Below are positions 22,950-33,219 of a stretch of 64,000 bases of DNA, piece by piece. Within the stretch, counting starts at the first letter, position 1, and each line of letters opens with the position of its first letter. Below the pieces are notes generated by a model. That model ran no database searches. It worked only from the letters and a program-made list of their open reading frames with translations, and was not told where the DNA came from. The stretch is from contig OY282606.1 in assembly GCA_958298945.1 (NCBI GenBank), positions 73,085,622-73,149,621 of the forward strand, written 5' to 3'. The position numbers and the translations under genes were made by a program. This DNA is from Atherix ibis (lineage: Eukaryota > Arthropoda > Insecta > Diptera > Athericidae).

Positions 22950-25125
22950 ATAATTTATTCATATAAACTTTTATTTAAAAAAATAATCTTTCCGAAAAAA
23001 CATAATTGTTTTCGTGAGTATATATTGGAGCCAATGAAGGATCTTTGTTGTATCGTGTTTGTCTCTTTCATGTTCATGTTTTTCGGTTGCACTTAATGCA
23101 ATGCCTCCAAAATGGCTGTGGTAGCATTATATTACAAAGAGGAGGATTGCAGCTACTTCATGGTACTTTATAGGTATTTTCACGCGTTTCCACATGATTC
23201 TCCTATACACCCGTTCACGGAAACCTCATTTTGGAAGTGAAGACTTTAAAGTTGATCGTCAACACAGTTTACAACCAAAACTGCTTTTTCCACTCGATTC
23301 GCATGCACTGACACCAATAATAACATAATGCTTATAAAAATGTTTTTGGGTTGGGAAAATTTTTATGTTTGTTTATTAGTCATTTCTGTATCGACCACGG
23401 CATTGTAAGCTTCTCCGGTGTTGATTGCTTCATTTGTTGGTGTATTTTGATTTATATAATTTTTTATTGGCTTCTTGGATAATATTTTGATTTTGGATTT
23501 TCGTTTCGAAGATTCAGATCGAAATGGTTCTCTTGCACAGGTTGTTGAAACTCAGGTGACATGATACCGGTGACTCTATGCTATTCTGTTGTATAGGATA
23601 TATATTATTTACATTATATGTGTACTAGTTTTGCCTCACGCTCTTTGCTATGGCAAAATAAATATGAACAAACATTTTCTGCTCCAACTAGCGAATGACG
23701 GATCAAACTCGACCAAAAAGTTCTTAAAGTATTGATTTTTTTTTTTTTTATAGGATGTTCACTACCGTCTTCCGAGATATTTGAAGTTCACAATATTTGT
23801 TACGGTTTTTTGCGATCGTCAAAAATGTTTTTCGATACCAATTGTTTGCTATCATTGCAAGTAATATTAGTACTGAAATATAGATTCGAAGGGCAGCGGC
23901 ACTAAAGACTATTTGGCGACTATTCAAATCTTCGATACGTGGTGCGCCGAAACGCTCAATCATCCAATATTGGAGGTGGATGTCAAAATTTAAACTAACA
24001 TGAAATGGTCAGCTTATGAGTACGTCAATTTTGATGGTTTGGTGAAAAATAGATTTTTCGAGGTTTACACGAGATTTGCTTACCTTACCGCCAATCTGAG
24101 GGTACCGTCAGTAATGCTATAGAATTTCCAACATTCGATGTGGTATCCTGCGGGACAATACCTCTCACCATTTCTGAGATATTCGTATATGGCGGTTAAT
24201 TACATTTGTGTCGGTTTTAAGATCATATCGGTCCTACTACTTATTTTCGTGCAGTTTGGTATGGTACCATGATTCGTCCATTATTAGGAGCAGCGGCCAT
24301 TTTGTCCATTTCGGGTTGTTGTCTTTGACCATAACGGGTATTTGTTTAAAATTAGTTTTTCCTTTCGAAAGCTGGTATTGATATTGCCGTGTGTCTGATG
24401 GCTAATGGCCTTTTTAGGGATTTCTCCACACCTTTTATTAAGGAAACGATAACGGGATAAGGAAATTAAAGTAGACTTGAAAGTAGTGTTTTTTTTTGGG
24501 AATTAGCGTGGCATGATGCCTCAGTGTGATTCGCTTTTACGACCGTTTGGATGGTGGTGCAGCAAACTAGCGAGTCTTTATATCGATTACTTTTATATTT
24601 TATGTCGCCATATGGTCTTCAAGGATGTGGTGGTGAAGTAGTGACTAATGACCTATGTTTATGGCGTACTTTCTAAAAACAAAACTTTATTTTTGAAGTG
24701 GAGTCGAAATGCTATCATATTCCCGACCGAACTAAAAGAAGCGTGAAAAAGAACACATTAGAAACATTCATACTGTTATCTTTTTATATATAGATAATTA
24801 ATATATAGCTTCAATGATTTAAATTGCATAAATGGAATAATATCATATAACTAAAGGTAACGCTACACAAATTGTTTATTCACAAATTATTTTCGAATAT
24901 ATTTCGCAATTCGAAAAAATCTGTTGAGAGTGACAGTTAGTTGGGCTTCCAACCAGTGCTAAAGCAGAATACTGTTAAAATTCTAAATGTCAGCAAATGC
25001 GTTTGCTTACAATCAATAAAAGTACAGTGCAGTCTTTAATTAGGGTTTTTCTAAAACACTTTTAAGTAAATTTAGTTTAATTGCAAAATTAATTAATTTT
25101 TCGAAGAAGATACGCAATCTACGAA
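22950..25125. other. Unclassified, mildly GC-richer decayed sequence
   Basis: Parts of 23,100-23,300, 23,700-24,000 and 24,100-24,560 are less AT-rich than typical flanks and have broken open frames on the minus strand. One reads IERFGAPRIEDLNSRQIVFS near 23,890-23,960. I recognise no family. Decayed transposon sequence is the most likely explanation. Confidence 0.35.
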
Positions 25126-25129
25126 TATA

Positions 25130-25880
25130 TTGGGTTGTTTGGAAAGTAATTTTGTTCTTTCCCAACAGAGGACTTAACAACAAACTTCATTCTTCAGCCG
25201 CATGATCATGAAGTGTTTTTGAAGTGTATCATCACTGGGGACGAGAAGTGAGTTGTGTACAACAATGTTAAGCGCAAAAGATCCTGGAGTAGAAAAGATG
25301 AACCGGCTTCTAAAGCCAACATTCATCAAAAAAGGTTCTGCTATCTGTTTGGTTGGATTTCAAAGGAATTGTTTATTTTGACCTTCTACCGAGCAACACA
25401 ACGATCAATTCTGAAGTGTACTGTTATCAGTTGGACAATTTGAATGATTCACTTAATGAAAAAAGTCCAGAATTGGTCAACAGGAAAGGTATAGTGTTCC
25501 AACAGTATAATGCGAAACCACATACAAGTTTCACCGCTCGGCAAAAGCTTTTAGAGCTTGGATGGAATATATTGCCACACCCACCATACTCTCCAGATCT
25601 AGTACCTTTCGATTATCATTTATTCCGATCTCTACAAAACTTTTTAGATGGTAAAACGTTTAATTTAAATGAGGAGGTCAAGAATCACTTGGATCAGTTT
25701 TCTGTCAGCAAAGAACAAAAATTTTATGAGCGTGGAATCATGCTACTGCCAGAAAGATGGCAAAGGGTATTCGATCAGACTGGACAATATTTAATTGAAT
25801 AAAATACAATATTAACTGACTATAAGAAAATCATCTTTCATTTTTATAAAAAAAAATGAAATTACTTTCCGAACAACCAA
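25130..25880 (+). mobile_element. Internally deleted mellifera-type mariner (751 bp)
   Basis: The element starts TTGGGTTGTTTGGAAAG and ends in the inverted copy at 25,880, with TA on both sides. The 5' UTR runs directly into the catalytic core: the DNA-binding half is deleted between about 25,210 and 25,215. The C-terminal half is open for 149 codons at 25,353-25,802. It contains FQQYNAKPHT (second catalytic Asp replaced by Tyr), then HPPYSPDLVPFDYHLFRSL (third Asp retained) and the family C-terminus ERGIMLLPERWQRV. Loss of the DNA-binding domain and D-to-Y make it non-autonomous. Confidence 0.9.
25353..25802 (+). pseudogene. Mariner transposase, C-terminal half
   Basis: This 149-codon open segment of the 25.1-kb mariner covers the second half of the catalytic domain to the natural stop. 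The order LPSNTTINSEVYCYQLDNLN, then LVNRKGIVFQQ, then SPDLVPFDYHLF is that of mellifera-subfamily transposases. The residue that should be the second catalytic Asp is Tyr in QQYNA. The first catalytic segment lies upstream in another frame (about 25,225-25,285). Relics of this kind can persist by TIR-directed mobilisation in trans, but this copy shows no sign of selection for coding. Confidence 0.8.
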
Positions 25881-25889
25881 TACAATCTG

Positions 25890-27260
25890 TGCCTGCATAC
25901 AAAAGTCCTGAAAATACTATCTTTCGATTATTTCTTTTAGTATGTGTAAATTTTTGCCTCAACTTTTTGACAGCTTTTGAAATCCTGTTCTCCTATAATT
26001 TAAGTATAATGCCAATCCAAAACTCAAAATATTCTTAATATGATAATTGTGTTAAACAATAATTAAATAATAACTGAAAATCTCAAATTGATATCTCCTG
26101 CACCAAATGGCGTATATTCTCATTTAAAAATTATCATTTATAAGCCCTACTAATTTGTAGGTAAAACTATACTATAGTAAATAAAACGATGACAAATTAT
26201 ATAGTCTGAAAAGAAAATATTAAAAAATTATAGCAAAAATATGCAAAAGTTGCCATACCAAACATTATATTTATTTTTAGTTTAGGAGTTGACATCAGTG
26301 ATATTCAAATTTAAACTCCCACCACACGAATCTTCAACAATTTCAAGATGTCTTTGATAATTTTTGTTACTTTTGTTATTTGTGTTGTTGATGTTTTTAA
26401 ATTTACATCTCTGACTTTTATTTTATTTCTATCATTGATGTTCTAATAATAAATAGGCAAATATTAAAAAAAAATGAAAATTTAAAAAGAATGTTATCGT
26501 CAGCTAATCGCCAACAGATGAAAGCAAGTAAATATTTTTAGATAATTTCAAAAGATTTAATGTCAGTGGGAATTTTCTATTACTATATAGACTATGTTTT
26601 TGCAAAGACACTAAAATAAAAAAGAAAATATGACATTGAAGAATATTTCAAATAACTTCCGCTGTCATATCTTGATTTGGCACAGATGGAATATTTTTTG
26701 ATATTTCTGAAAGATCCGAAAATTAAAAAACTGATTGTATTGAAGGATAATTTTTATTAGGCACTTTGCAATATTTATCAATTTTTAAAATATTATACTC
26801 AAAGTAATAAGAACACGTGGACGTTGGGGGAACAAATCTCCCGGTTTGACTTGCCTTTTATATTTTTTCCTTTTTAATTGAATTTCTGTAGAATAAGGGT
26901 ATTATTTGTAGGTAATGTAAATTATTTAAAAATGTATTCTTTTTTCTACATTAATACATAATTTCTTTCAAACTTCTTATGTGAAGATTTCGTCATTGTA
27001 AAAAAAAATAATTCTGATAATACAGAGGAGGACATATTAAAAACGCCCTTAAATATTGATTAAGCAGATAACATCATTAAGCTCTTTCCTAATGTAATTT
27101 TACTAGAAAGGCAATTAATATAAAAATAGGCGATGAAGTACATTATTCCCAAAGTAGAATAGGGGATCAACAATATTTTCGAGAATTTTTTACTAATGCA
27201 ATTGGATTTGATAAAAAGTAAGTGTTTACTACAATTCCACAATTTCAGTACTGTAAACTG
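25890..27260. other. AT-rich DNA without recognised genes
   Basis: No recognisable coding or TE structure was seen. Confidence 0.55.
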
Positions 27261-27269
27261 AGTTAACTG

Positions 27270-27660
27270 ACCATGAATAGTGTAAGAGGAAGGGTAAAAG
27301 CGGCCAAATTACTTTCAAAGCTATTTAACATCCACAATAGTCTCAGACAAGGAGTCTTTAATCAGGCGTTCGAAAAAGTGATTCGTCGTTCAAGAATAAG
27401 CATGAGGGATACCATCCAAATTAAGTCTGCCCCCGTTTTAGCGTACGCCGACAATATTGACATTATGTGTCAATCAGAATAAGTCTGCCCCGATTTTAGC
27501 GTACGCCGACAATATTGACATTATGTGTCAATCAGAATAAGCTGTACGAGAGGCCTTCATTACGATTGCACCGGTAGCAAAAAATTTTAGGCTGCACATA
27601 AATGAAGACAAAATAAAGTACATGGTCGAAGTTACTGTTGTGCAAGACACTTCCTCCTCA
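27270..27660 (+). mobile_element. RTE-like LINE reverse transcriptase fragment
   Basis: The plus strand reads FNIHNSLRQGVFNQAFEKVI, an eroded form of the GLRQGD...LFN.ALEKVIR region. It continues to VLAYADNIDIMCQSE, where the second Asp of YADD has become Asn. It resumes after a 58-bp tandem duplication as AVREAFITIAPVAKNFRLHI then NEDKIKYMVE. It matches the LINE at 59.0-60.5 kb and the fragments at 11.1-11.9 kb. The element is cut off near 27,660, where R1-like sequence takes over. A likely C-terminal continuation appears at 29,180-29,340. Confidence 0.75.
27423..27538 (+). repeat. 58-bp tandem duplication across the RT active site
   Basis: Unit 1 (27,423-27,480) and unit 2 (27,481-27,538) are nearly identical and both encode the YADNIDIM box. 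Because 58 is not a multiple of 3, the duplication shifts the frame and creates the stop at 27,480-27,482. The near-identity indicates it is younger than the decay of the rest of the LINE. Confidence 0.95.
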
Positions 27661-27739
27661 GCGGCGGAATGTTAAGTATATACCAGCTTATCATCCCAAT
27701 GATGAAAACTGGCTAACAAGGGGCAAAAGTAGATTCTGA

Positions 27740-28835
27740 CAGTTGATATACCGTTCCATCATGCAACCGTGTCAACCGATGCGATGCAGGTTCTCATTGG
27801 AGAAATTCCATGGGACCTGGAGGTGCTGCGTGAAAGCATCCACTCCCATCTACGGCGGGGCATCCCACTTGCTGGTTGTCCGGTTATGAATGAAGAGGTT
27901 CAGGATCTTAGTCCACGCCAGCGGCGTGTACTGGTCCTGAACAGAATGTATGAAATTTGGCAACGTCGATGGGATGAAAGTGCGAATGGCAGATGGACGC
28001 ACATGTTCATTTCGTATGTGTGCTTTTCATCTGCGTATGGATTTGAATTTGGTCTGTACCTTGAGTATTTACTCACGAGACATGGTAGTATGAATCCTGT
28101 ATAGGAGTGGTCTGGCTGCGGAGGCTAGATACTCCTGTGGGGCGGTGGAGGAGAGTGCCAAGCACCTTTTCACTGAGTTTGGTCTGTACGGGGATTTGCG
28201 TGACTTAGGTACATGTGGAATCGTGGTGAATGATAAGAGTGTGGATGTGAGTGGTGTGTTAGGTATGAGAGAATGGTATGAATGCCTTAATAGATTTGGC
28301 GTAGCACTTTTTGATATGAGAGCGAGAATGGTGCGTGAATGAGTGTATGAATGATACGCAAGGTGGATACAACCAGGTGAAAGACCCAGGTTAATTCTGG
28401 TTGTACGTTCGGGTCTTGGCGAGTCCGCGTACCTGAGCTGGCCTAGCGGTGCCTAAAGATTTACAAGATTCCTTACCGTAGCTCAATGAGTGTAGTACAA
28501 ACCGAAGTACTCTAAAAACAAAAACTGGTACTACGGGAGTCGAGGTGCCCCACGGTGTTGGAACACACTGTGCCGGACAATGGTGAGGCGCTTAGGCAGC
28601 AATGTAGTGGCTGTAGTTGATACCCATATCGCGGGTACGGTCTACGGATCGCTGGTGGGAGATACTAGTAATTATCTCGGGCGGTGTCACTGATAATCCT
28701 TTCCACTAATTGTTGGAGTAATCAGCTTATAACTGGTTACTGACTGTAAACTGCCAGTAATGGTGGTACGATGATTGAGCGTAACTCAATCCCTATAGTC
28801 GTAGGCGACTCGCGGTTTTATGTTTAAGAACAAAT
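27740..28835 (+). mobile_element. R1-like LINE, C-terminal end and 3' UTR, copy 1
   Basis: From 27,769 the plus strand is open for 111 codons: VSTDAMQVLIGEIPWDL at the start, then RMYEIWQRRWDESANGRWTH and LEYLLTRHGSMNP. This is the canonical end of R1-clade ORF2 (WQ..W....GRWT then LTGHG). In the next frame, CGAVEESAKHLFTEFGLYG (28,140-28,195) corresponds to the Cys/His knuckle, with one Cys replaced by Phe. A GC-richer 3' UTR runs about 28,345-28,830 and ends near TTTTATGTTTAAGAACAA. Related 3' UTR copies lie at 38,045-39,985 and 10,430-11,150. It lies between two RTE-like segments, so it was probably inserted into that LINE. Confidence 0.8.
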
Positions 28836-29179
28836 AAGTCACGTTAAATAATATATTATAACTGTCCCATCATACGAATGTTTTGCAGATGCAATCACTT
28901 CAAATTCAGAGTAATCTGTTTTAAATGCAAACTCAAGGTCAGCGGTCCCCATTTTCGGTGGACAGCTAGGGCGCAGTCTGAGGAGCAGACGTTGGAAAGT
29001 TTCGCAGGTTTTCATACATATGTTTAGTTTAACCGTAAGGGTGGGTGAATTGAAAGAAGAAAGTAATAAAATGTCCGTCTCTATGACCACACGGAAGTGG
29101 TTATGGAGGAAGTGTATGGCCAATAGGCTTGGATACCTCTTAGGACAAACACAGGTAGAGCATACGTAGAAAAAATGTC

Positions 29180-29345
29180 AGGATACTATTTTTGCCAGTC
29201 TCATGTATTCTTTAGAAACTTGGGTATTCAGCAAAAAACATTGCATACTGTTGTCCGCGTTCAACAGGAGGATCTTCCGAAAAATTTTCGATCTACTATA
29301 TGAGGATGGACGATTCCAGAGCCTATTTTACAGTCATGCATAAAA
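29180..29345 (+). mobile_element. RTE-like LINE C-terminal fragment
   Basis: The plus strand reads LMYSLETWVFSKKH followed by FNRRIFRKIFDLLYEDGRFQ. This is the conserved C-terminal pattern of the same LINE type: a YGSETW-like box, then FERKILRKI(F/Y)GP, then DG.WR. It is the expected continuation of the RT at 27,270-27,660 after the R1-like insertion. Sequence between 28,840 and 29,180 is too decayed to read with confidence. Confidence 0.6.
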
Positions 29346-29389
29346 CTGAGCATTATTTTTAAAAATGACGCGCGTACATTTATTACTTA

Positions 29390-29584
29390 TCTATGGTAAT
29401 ATCATTTCTTAATTTCGAAATGAACATCGTTATTATTAATAACGATGTTCCGCAAGAAAGTGTTCTTGGTCCTATTCTTTACAAAATTTTCATTTCAGAT
29501 GTCGATAATAAATTAGGAGCTCTATTATGGAAAGATATTCATTTGCAAAGAAATTTCTGGTTTACTGATATTCACACAATATAA
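29390..29584 (+). mobile_element. LINE reverse transcriptase fragment (clade unresolved)
   Basis: VPQESVLGPILYKIFISDVD at about 29,447-29,506 is the RT motif VPQGSVLGP(I/L)LFNIF.SD typical of jockey/CR1/I-type LINEs. The flanking sequence is not readable as RT. A 29-bp palindrome overlaps its start. Confidence 0.65.
29422..29450. repeat. Perfect 14-bp palindrome, 1-bp centre
   Basis: GAACATCGTTATTA, then T, then the exact reverse complement. The right arm supplies codons just before the VPQ motif; the left arm looks like an inverted copy of it, so a foldback within LINE sequence is likely. Confidence 0.85.
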
Positions 29585-29929
29585 ATGGACAAGTTAACAG
29601 AATGTCACAGAATTGGCAGATAGGATATATGTGGTTCTCAAAAAAAGTTATGGATGAGAACAGTGTGCTCTGTTTGAATTCCGAGCGGTTTTTATGTCCA
29701 GAATTTTGGAAAGGATGTTGAGTAGATTGAATTGTTGGTAGTTGACCAGTGAAAGCTAAAAAGGTCTCCAATCTGTATTTCTACGAATGGCTGAGGTTGT
29801 ATTTTGCCATTCTGCTAGAAGGTGTGGCATAATCGGTGTAGCTATGGGCACCGGTCGCCAGAGAGTTTTTTTTAACCAACTGATCATCATAATCATTTCG
29901 GTACCCAGCCTATTGTTAGGTAGGCTGTA

Positions 29930-30015
29930 TTTGACAGCAACTAAAGGGCTATGTCACTAGCTATATTCGAGCTCATGATCACTGCGCCCTAGACGTCCTA
30001 GTGTCGATATAGCAG
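29930..30015. repeat. Dispersed repeat, copy A (partner near 53,185-53,265)
   Basis: GGGCTATGTCACTAGCT, then ATTCGAGCTCATGATCAC and CTAGACGT, resembles GGGCTATGTTACTAGCTGC, then ATTCAAACTCAAGACCAC and CAGACGT at about 53,200-53,245. The copies are same-strand and roughly 23 kb apart. The family is unknown; a LINE 3' UTR is plausible. Confidence 0.55.
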
Positions 30016-30549
30016 GGCACTAATTTTAAATTTCTATAATAAAAATCCTATAAATTGATACCTTGAGCTGTAAATAATAATTAGTCATTGTTAATTAAAA
30101 TAATAAGTATAGAAATATTTAGTAAAAAAAACTCATATACTTTGTTCTGTAAACATGAATATTTTTACCTAAAAATTATGTTTTCGGCGAATTCGTATTT
30201 ATATACTTCAATTCGATCGATTTTTTTCGTATTTTTAAGAAATTTTCTACAATAAGAAACAATTGTTCTATGTGATTACTAAGATGAAAATATATGGTAA
30301 GATATTCCAAATATAAATATTTAAATATTTTGTATGAATATAAGATCATCAGATATCATGATCAAAAGTCGGTTTGGTAATGATATCTTTTATGGATTGT
30401 GTTATTATATTAAGAATAAAAAATTATAGATAATACTAGCATCAAATAGAAAAATGAATATAAGAATAGTGTCGTAATTTGGCTCATGTTTCAAGGACAA
30501 GTTCGATACAATAATGATTTACTAAAAATCTATTATCAACTTTTTCTAA

Positions 30550-30599
30550 AATTTGGACTTACGGGCTTTAACCAAATTTGGATTTACGAGCTTCAACTC
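30550..30599. repeat. 25-bp tandem duplication
   Basis: AATTTGGACTTACGGGCTTT and so on at 30,550-30,574 repeats with a few changes at 30,575-30,599. Confidence 0.8.
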
Positions 30600-30804
30600 T
30601 AAGGTTCCACCAAAACAATTCCTTGATTGCAAAATTTGTTGTAACTGTATGGATACCTCTTTTTAGAATAGCCGCAATCTAAATATTCTGTATTTATATA
30701 AATTATACGTTTATCGTCTTTTATTATGTTATAATTGTTCTGTACAATATATTTTACCTATCATCCTTCTTAAGGTTTTTTGCATACTGAAAGATTTTGT
30801 AAGT

Positions 30805-31660
30805 TATAAAACTATTCTATCCGAAGTCCCATATGCCAGTATACTTGGTCCATTTTATACAATATTTATACCCATGACATCCCATCTGACCCTAATACTA
30901 TCATTGCTACTTATGCAAAGGATACGGCTATACTTGCTATCCATACAAATCCTGATATAGCTTCCAACAATTTACAATTCCATATACACAACCTTCAATC
31001 CTGGTTTAAGAGATGGAACAGAAGAGTGCTCACATTACTTTCACACTTTTTCAAGGGAAGCCTTGTTCTTTATATCTTAATAGCAACATAATAAAGTACG
31101 TTATTTGGGACTTTATTTAGACAAGAGATTAACATGAAACCCTCATACTAGACTAGAAAAACTTGAAGCCGCTCGACGTTACCTACAACTTCTTAGACTA
31201 CTGGACAAACGCTCAAAACTAACAATTAAAAGTAAACTTTTAATCTACAATACAATTATAAAACCTTTTTGGACATATGAAATTGAACTTTGGGGTTTAA
31301 CGAAACGTTCCAATTCCTATCGCGTCCAAGCTTTACAATCCAAGATCCTCCGTAAAATTGTTGATGTAGCGTTTTATGTTCGTAACAACGTAATACACCG
31401 TCATCTAAATGTTCCCTTTGTTCAGTTTCCCGCTATCAAAAATTTGACCCCCCTTATCCTGTCATCTTAATCCACTTGTGAGAGAATTCTCCTGTATTGT
31501 CCTCCCCGGAAGCACTCATCGGCGACTTAAGAGACAATGGCCTAGAGATTTTCTAGAGGAATCTAACTTCCATTAGTTGGAGAAACGCCGATTGGTGTTT
31601 ACTCCCACTTCATGATGCACAAGATTGTTAATTAAAATACAATTGTAGTTGCAGATAAAA
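30805..31660 (+). mobile_element. Jockey-like LINE relic, 3' part
   Basis: RT motifs appear in order: ASILGPFLYNIYTHDIPSDP after correcting one base, then TIIATYAKDTAILAIHTNPD, where the first Asp of the YADD box is Lys. Next come HIHNLQSWFKRWN and, after a gap, RRYLQLLRLLDKRSKLTIKS, KPFWTYEIELWGLTKRSN and QALQSKILRKIVD. This is the standard layout of jockey-clade ORF2 (KPIWTYGIQLWG, then QSK.LR.I). The 3' end is A-rich near 31,640-31,680. Frameshifts and the YAKD change make it dead. Confidence 0.85.
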
Positions 31661-32050
31661 AAAATAAAAGGTTACTAAAAGGTTATAAAAAATGGGTGAG
31701 AGTAGAACCAATACGTGCCTACTACTTTCTGTTACTTTTAAGTAATTATTATTATTGTAAAACAAAACAATTAAAAAATAAAATAATATAAAATTAATAC
31801 TCGAAAATTATTAAAAATTCCATTAAAAGTCTCTTTTATTTACTGTCGGAGATTTTCGAAATAATTTCACAATTATAATTTATAATCCTAATGGAAGTTG
31901 GAAAAATTACTTTCCGGTTCGTCCGGAAAGTAATTTCATTGTTACCAAACGGAGGACTTAATTGTATTTTTTCACAACCAACTTCACACTTAAACCCCAT
32001 ACTCATATGTATTTTGACAGCTGACATAGCAAGGCTTGCTTGTGAAAACA

Positions 32051-32115
32051 TTGATTCTACACAGCAGTTTTTTGTTGATGAAAACGATTGATTCTACACA
32101 GCAGTTTTTTGTTGA
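32051..32115 (+). repeat. 37-bp tandem duplication in mariner 5' UTR
   Basis: TTGATTCTACACAGCAGTTT and TTTTGTTGAT occur at 32,051-32,080 and again from 32,088. The minus-strand copy at 14.4 kb has only one version of this region (near 14,865-14,900). Confidence 0.85.
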
Positions 32116-32128
32116 TACCCTTTTAAAT

Positions 32129-33143
32129 ATGGAAGTGAAAAACAGCATTTTCGGCATATTTTACTTTTTCACTATAGAAAAGATAAAAATGCTGTTCAAG
32201 CAAGAAAAAAATTATCCGATGTGTCTGAAGAAGATGTGTTGAGTGAGCGCAAGTGGCAAAATTTTTCGATCCGGCAATTTTGATCTCGAAGATGCACCAC
32301 GTTCTGGAAGGCCAGTTGAAGCTGATGAAGACACAATAAAGGTATTAATTGATGCAAACTGGCAAATAATAACTCGTGAGATCGCTGAGAGATTAAATTG
32401 ATCGAATTCGACCATTCATGATCATTTGAATAGGCTAGATTTAATTTCAAAGCTCGACATATGGGTTCCTCATCTTCTTACGGAAAAAAAATTGTGCCGT
32501 CGCATTGACGTTTGTAATTTGCTTCTCCAATACCAAGAAAATAATTCATTTTTGAAGCGTCTCACCACTGGGGACGAGAAATGGGTTGTCTACAACAATG
32601 TTATAGAAGATCCTGGAGTAGAAAAGATGAACCGGCTCAAACCACTTCGAAAGCCAATATTCATTAAAGAAAGGTTATGCTATATGTTTGGTGGGATTTC
32701 AAAAGAAATCGTTTATTTTGATTTTCTACCGAACAATATAACGATCACTTCTAAAGTGTACTGTCATCAGTTGGGCAAATTAAATGATTTACTTAAAGAA
32801 AAAAAGGCCAGAATTGGTCAATAGGAAAGGTATAGTATTCCAACAGGATAATGCGAAACCACATACATGTTTGACAACTCGGCAAATGCTTTTAGAGCTT
32901 AGATGGCGTATACTACCACAACCACCATACTCTCCAGACCTAGCACCTTCCGATTATCATTTGTTCCGGTCTCTACAATTTTTTTTAGATGGTAAAATGT
33001 TTAATTCAAATGAGGTGGCCAAAACTTACTTGGATCAGTTTTTTGCCAGGAAAGAACCAAAATTTTATGAGCGTGTAATCATGCTACTGCCAGAAAGATG
33101 GCAAAGGGTATTGGATTAGACTGGACAACATTTAATTGAATAA
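32129..33143 (+). pseudogene. Mariner transposase pseudogene (DD34D)
   Basis: The ATG at 32,129 starts a coding region that can be followed, with frameshifts, to a natural TAA at 33,141-33,143, about 338 codons. N-terminal helix-turn-helix pieces are broken near 32,170-32,400. The linker then reads LDIWVPHLLTEKKLCRRIDV. Catalytic segments are TTGDEKWVVYNN (first Asp, about 32,565-32,600), VFQQDNAKPHT (second) and PPYSPDLAPSDYHLF (third). Thirty-four residues separate the second and third Asp, diagnostic of mariner. The C-terminus ERVIMLLPERWQRVLD has an in-frame stop near 33,117. All three catalytic residues survive but the frame is broken at least three times. Confidence 0.85.
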
Positions 33144-33219
33144 AATATTAATTTACTATAAAAAAACGGCTTTCATTTTTATAAAAAAAACGAAATTACT
33201 TCCCGGACAACCCATTACG

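Larger units (their letters stand above)
31905..33215 (+). mobile_element. Near full-length mellifera-type mariner
   Basis: About 1.3 kb, the most complete copy of the family with ends TTGGGTTGTTCGGAAAGTAA. The right end is clear (33,191-33,215, followed by TA at 33,216-33,217). The left end is rearranged: ATTACTTTCCGG is followed by TTCGT and then CCGGAAAGTAAT, so the terminal repeat sits in a head-to-head inverted duplication and the true first base cannot be fixed. A 37-bp duplication in the 5' UTR (32,051-32,087 and again from 32,088) is specific to this copy. It holds the transposase pseudogene at 32,129-33,143. Confidence 0.9.

Noticed and set aside
28839..29123. 94-codon minus-strand ORF beside the R1-like LINE
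   Set aside because: No recognisable domain, and it lies between LINE segments read on the plus strand; probably an antisense shadow of decayed LINE sequence.
31741..31905. Poly-A-rich tract as a processed pseudogene tail
   Set aside because: It is better explained as the 3' end of the jockey-like LINE plus AT-rich flank.
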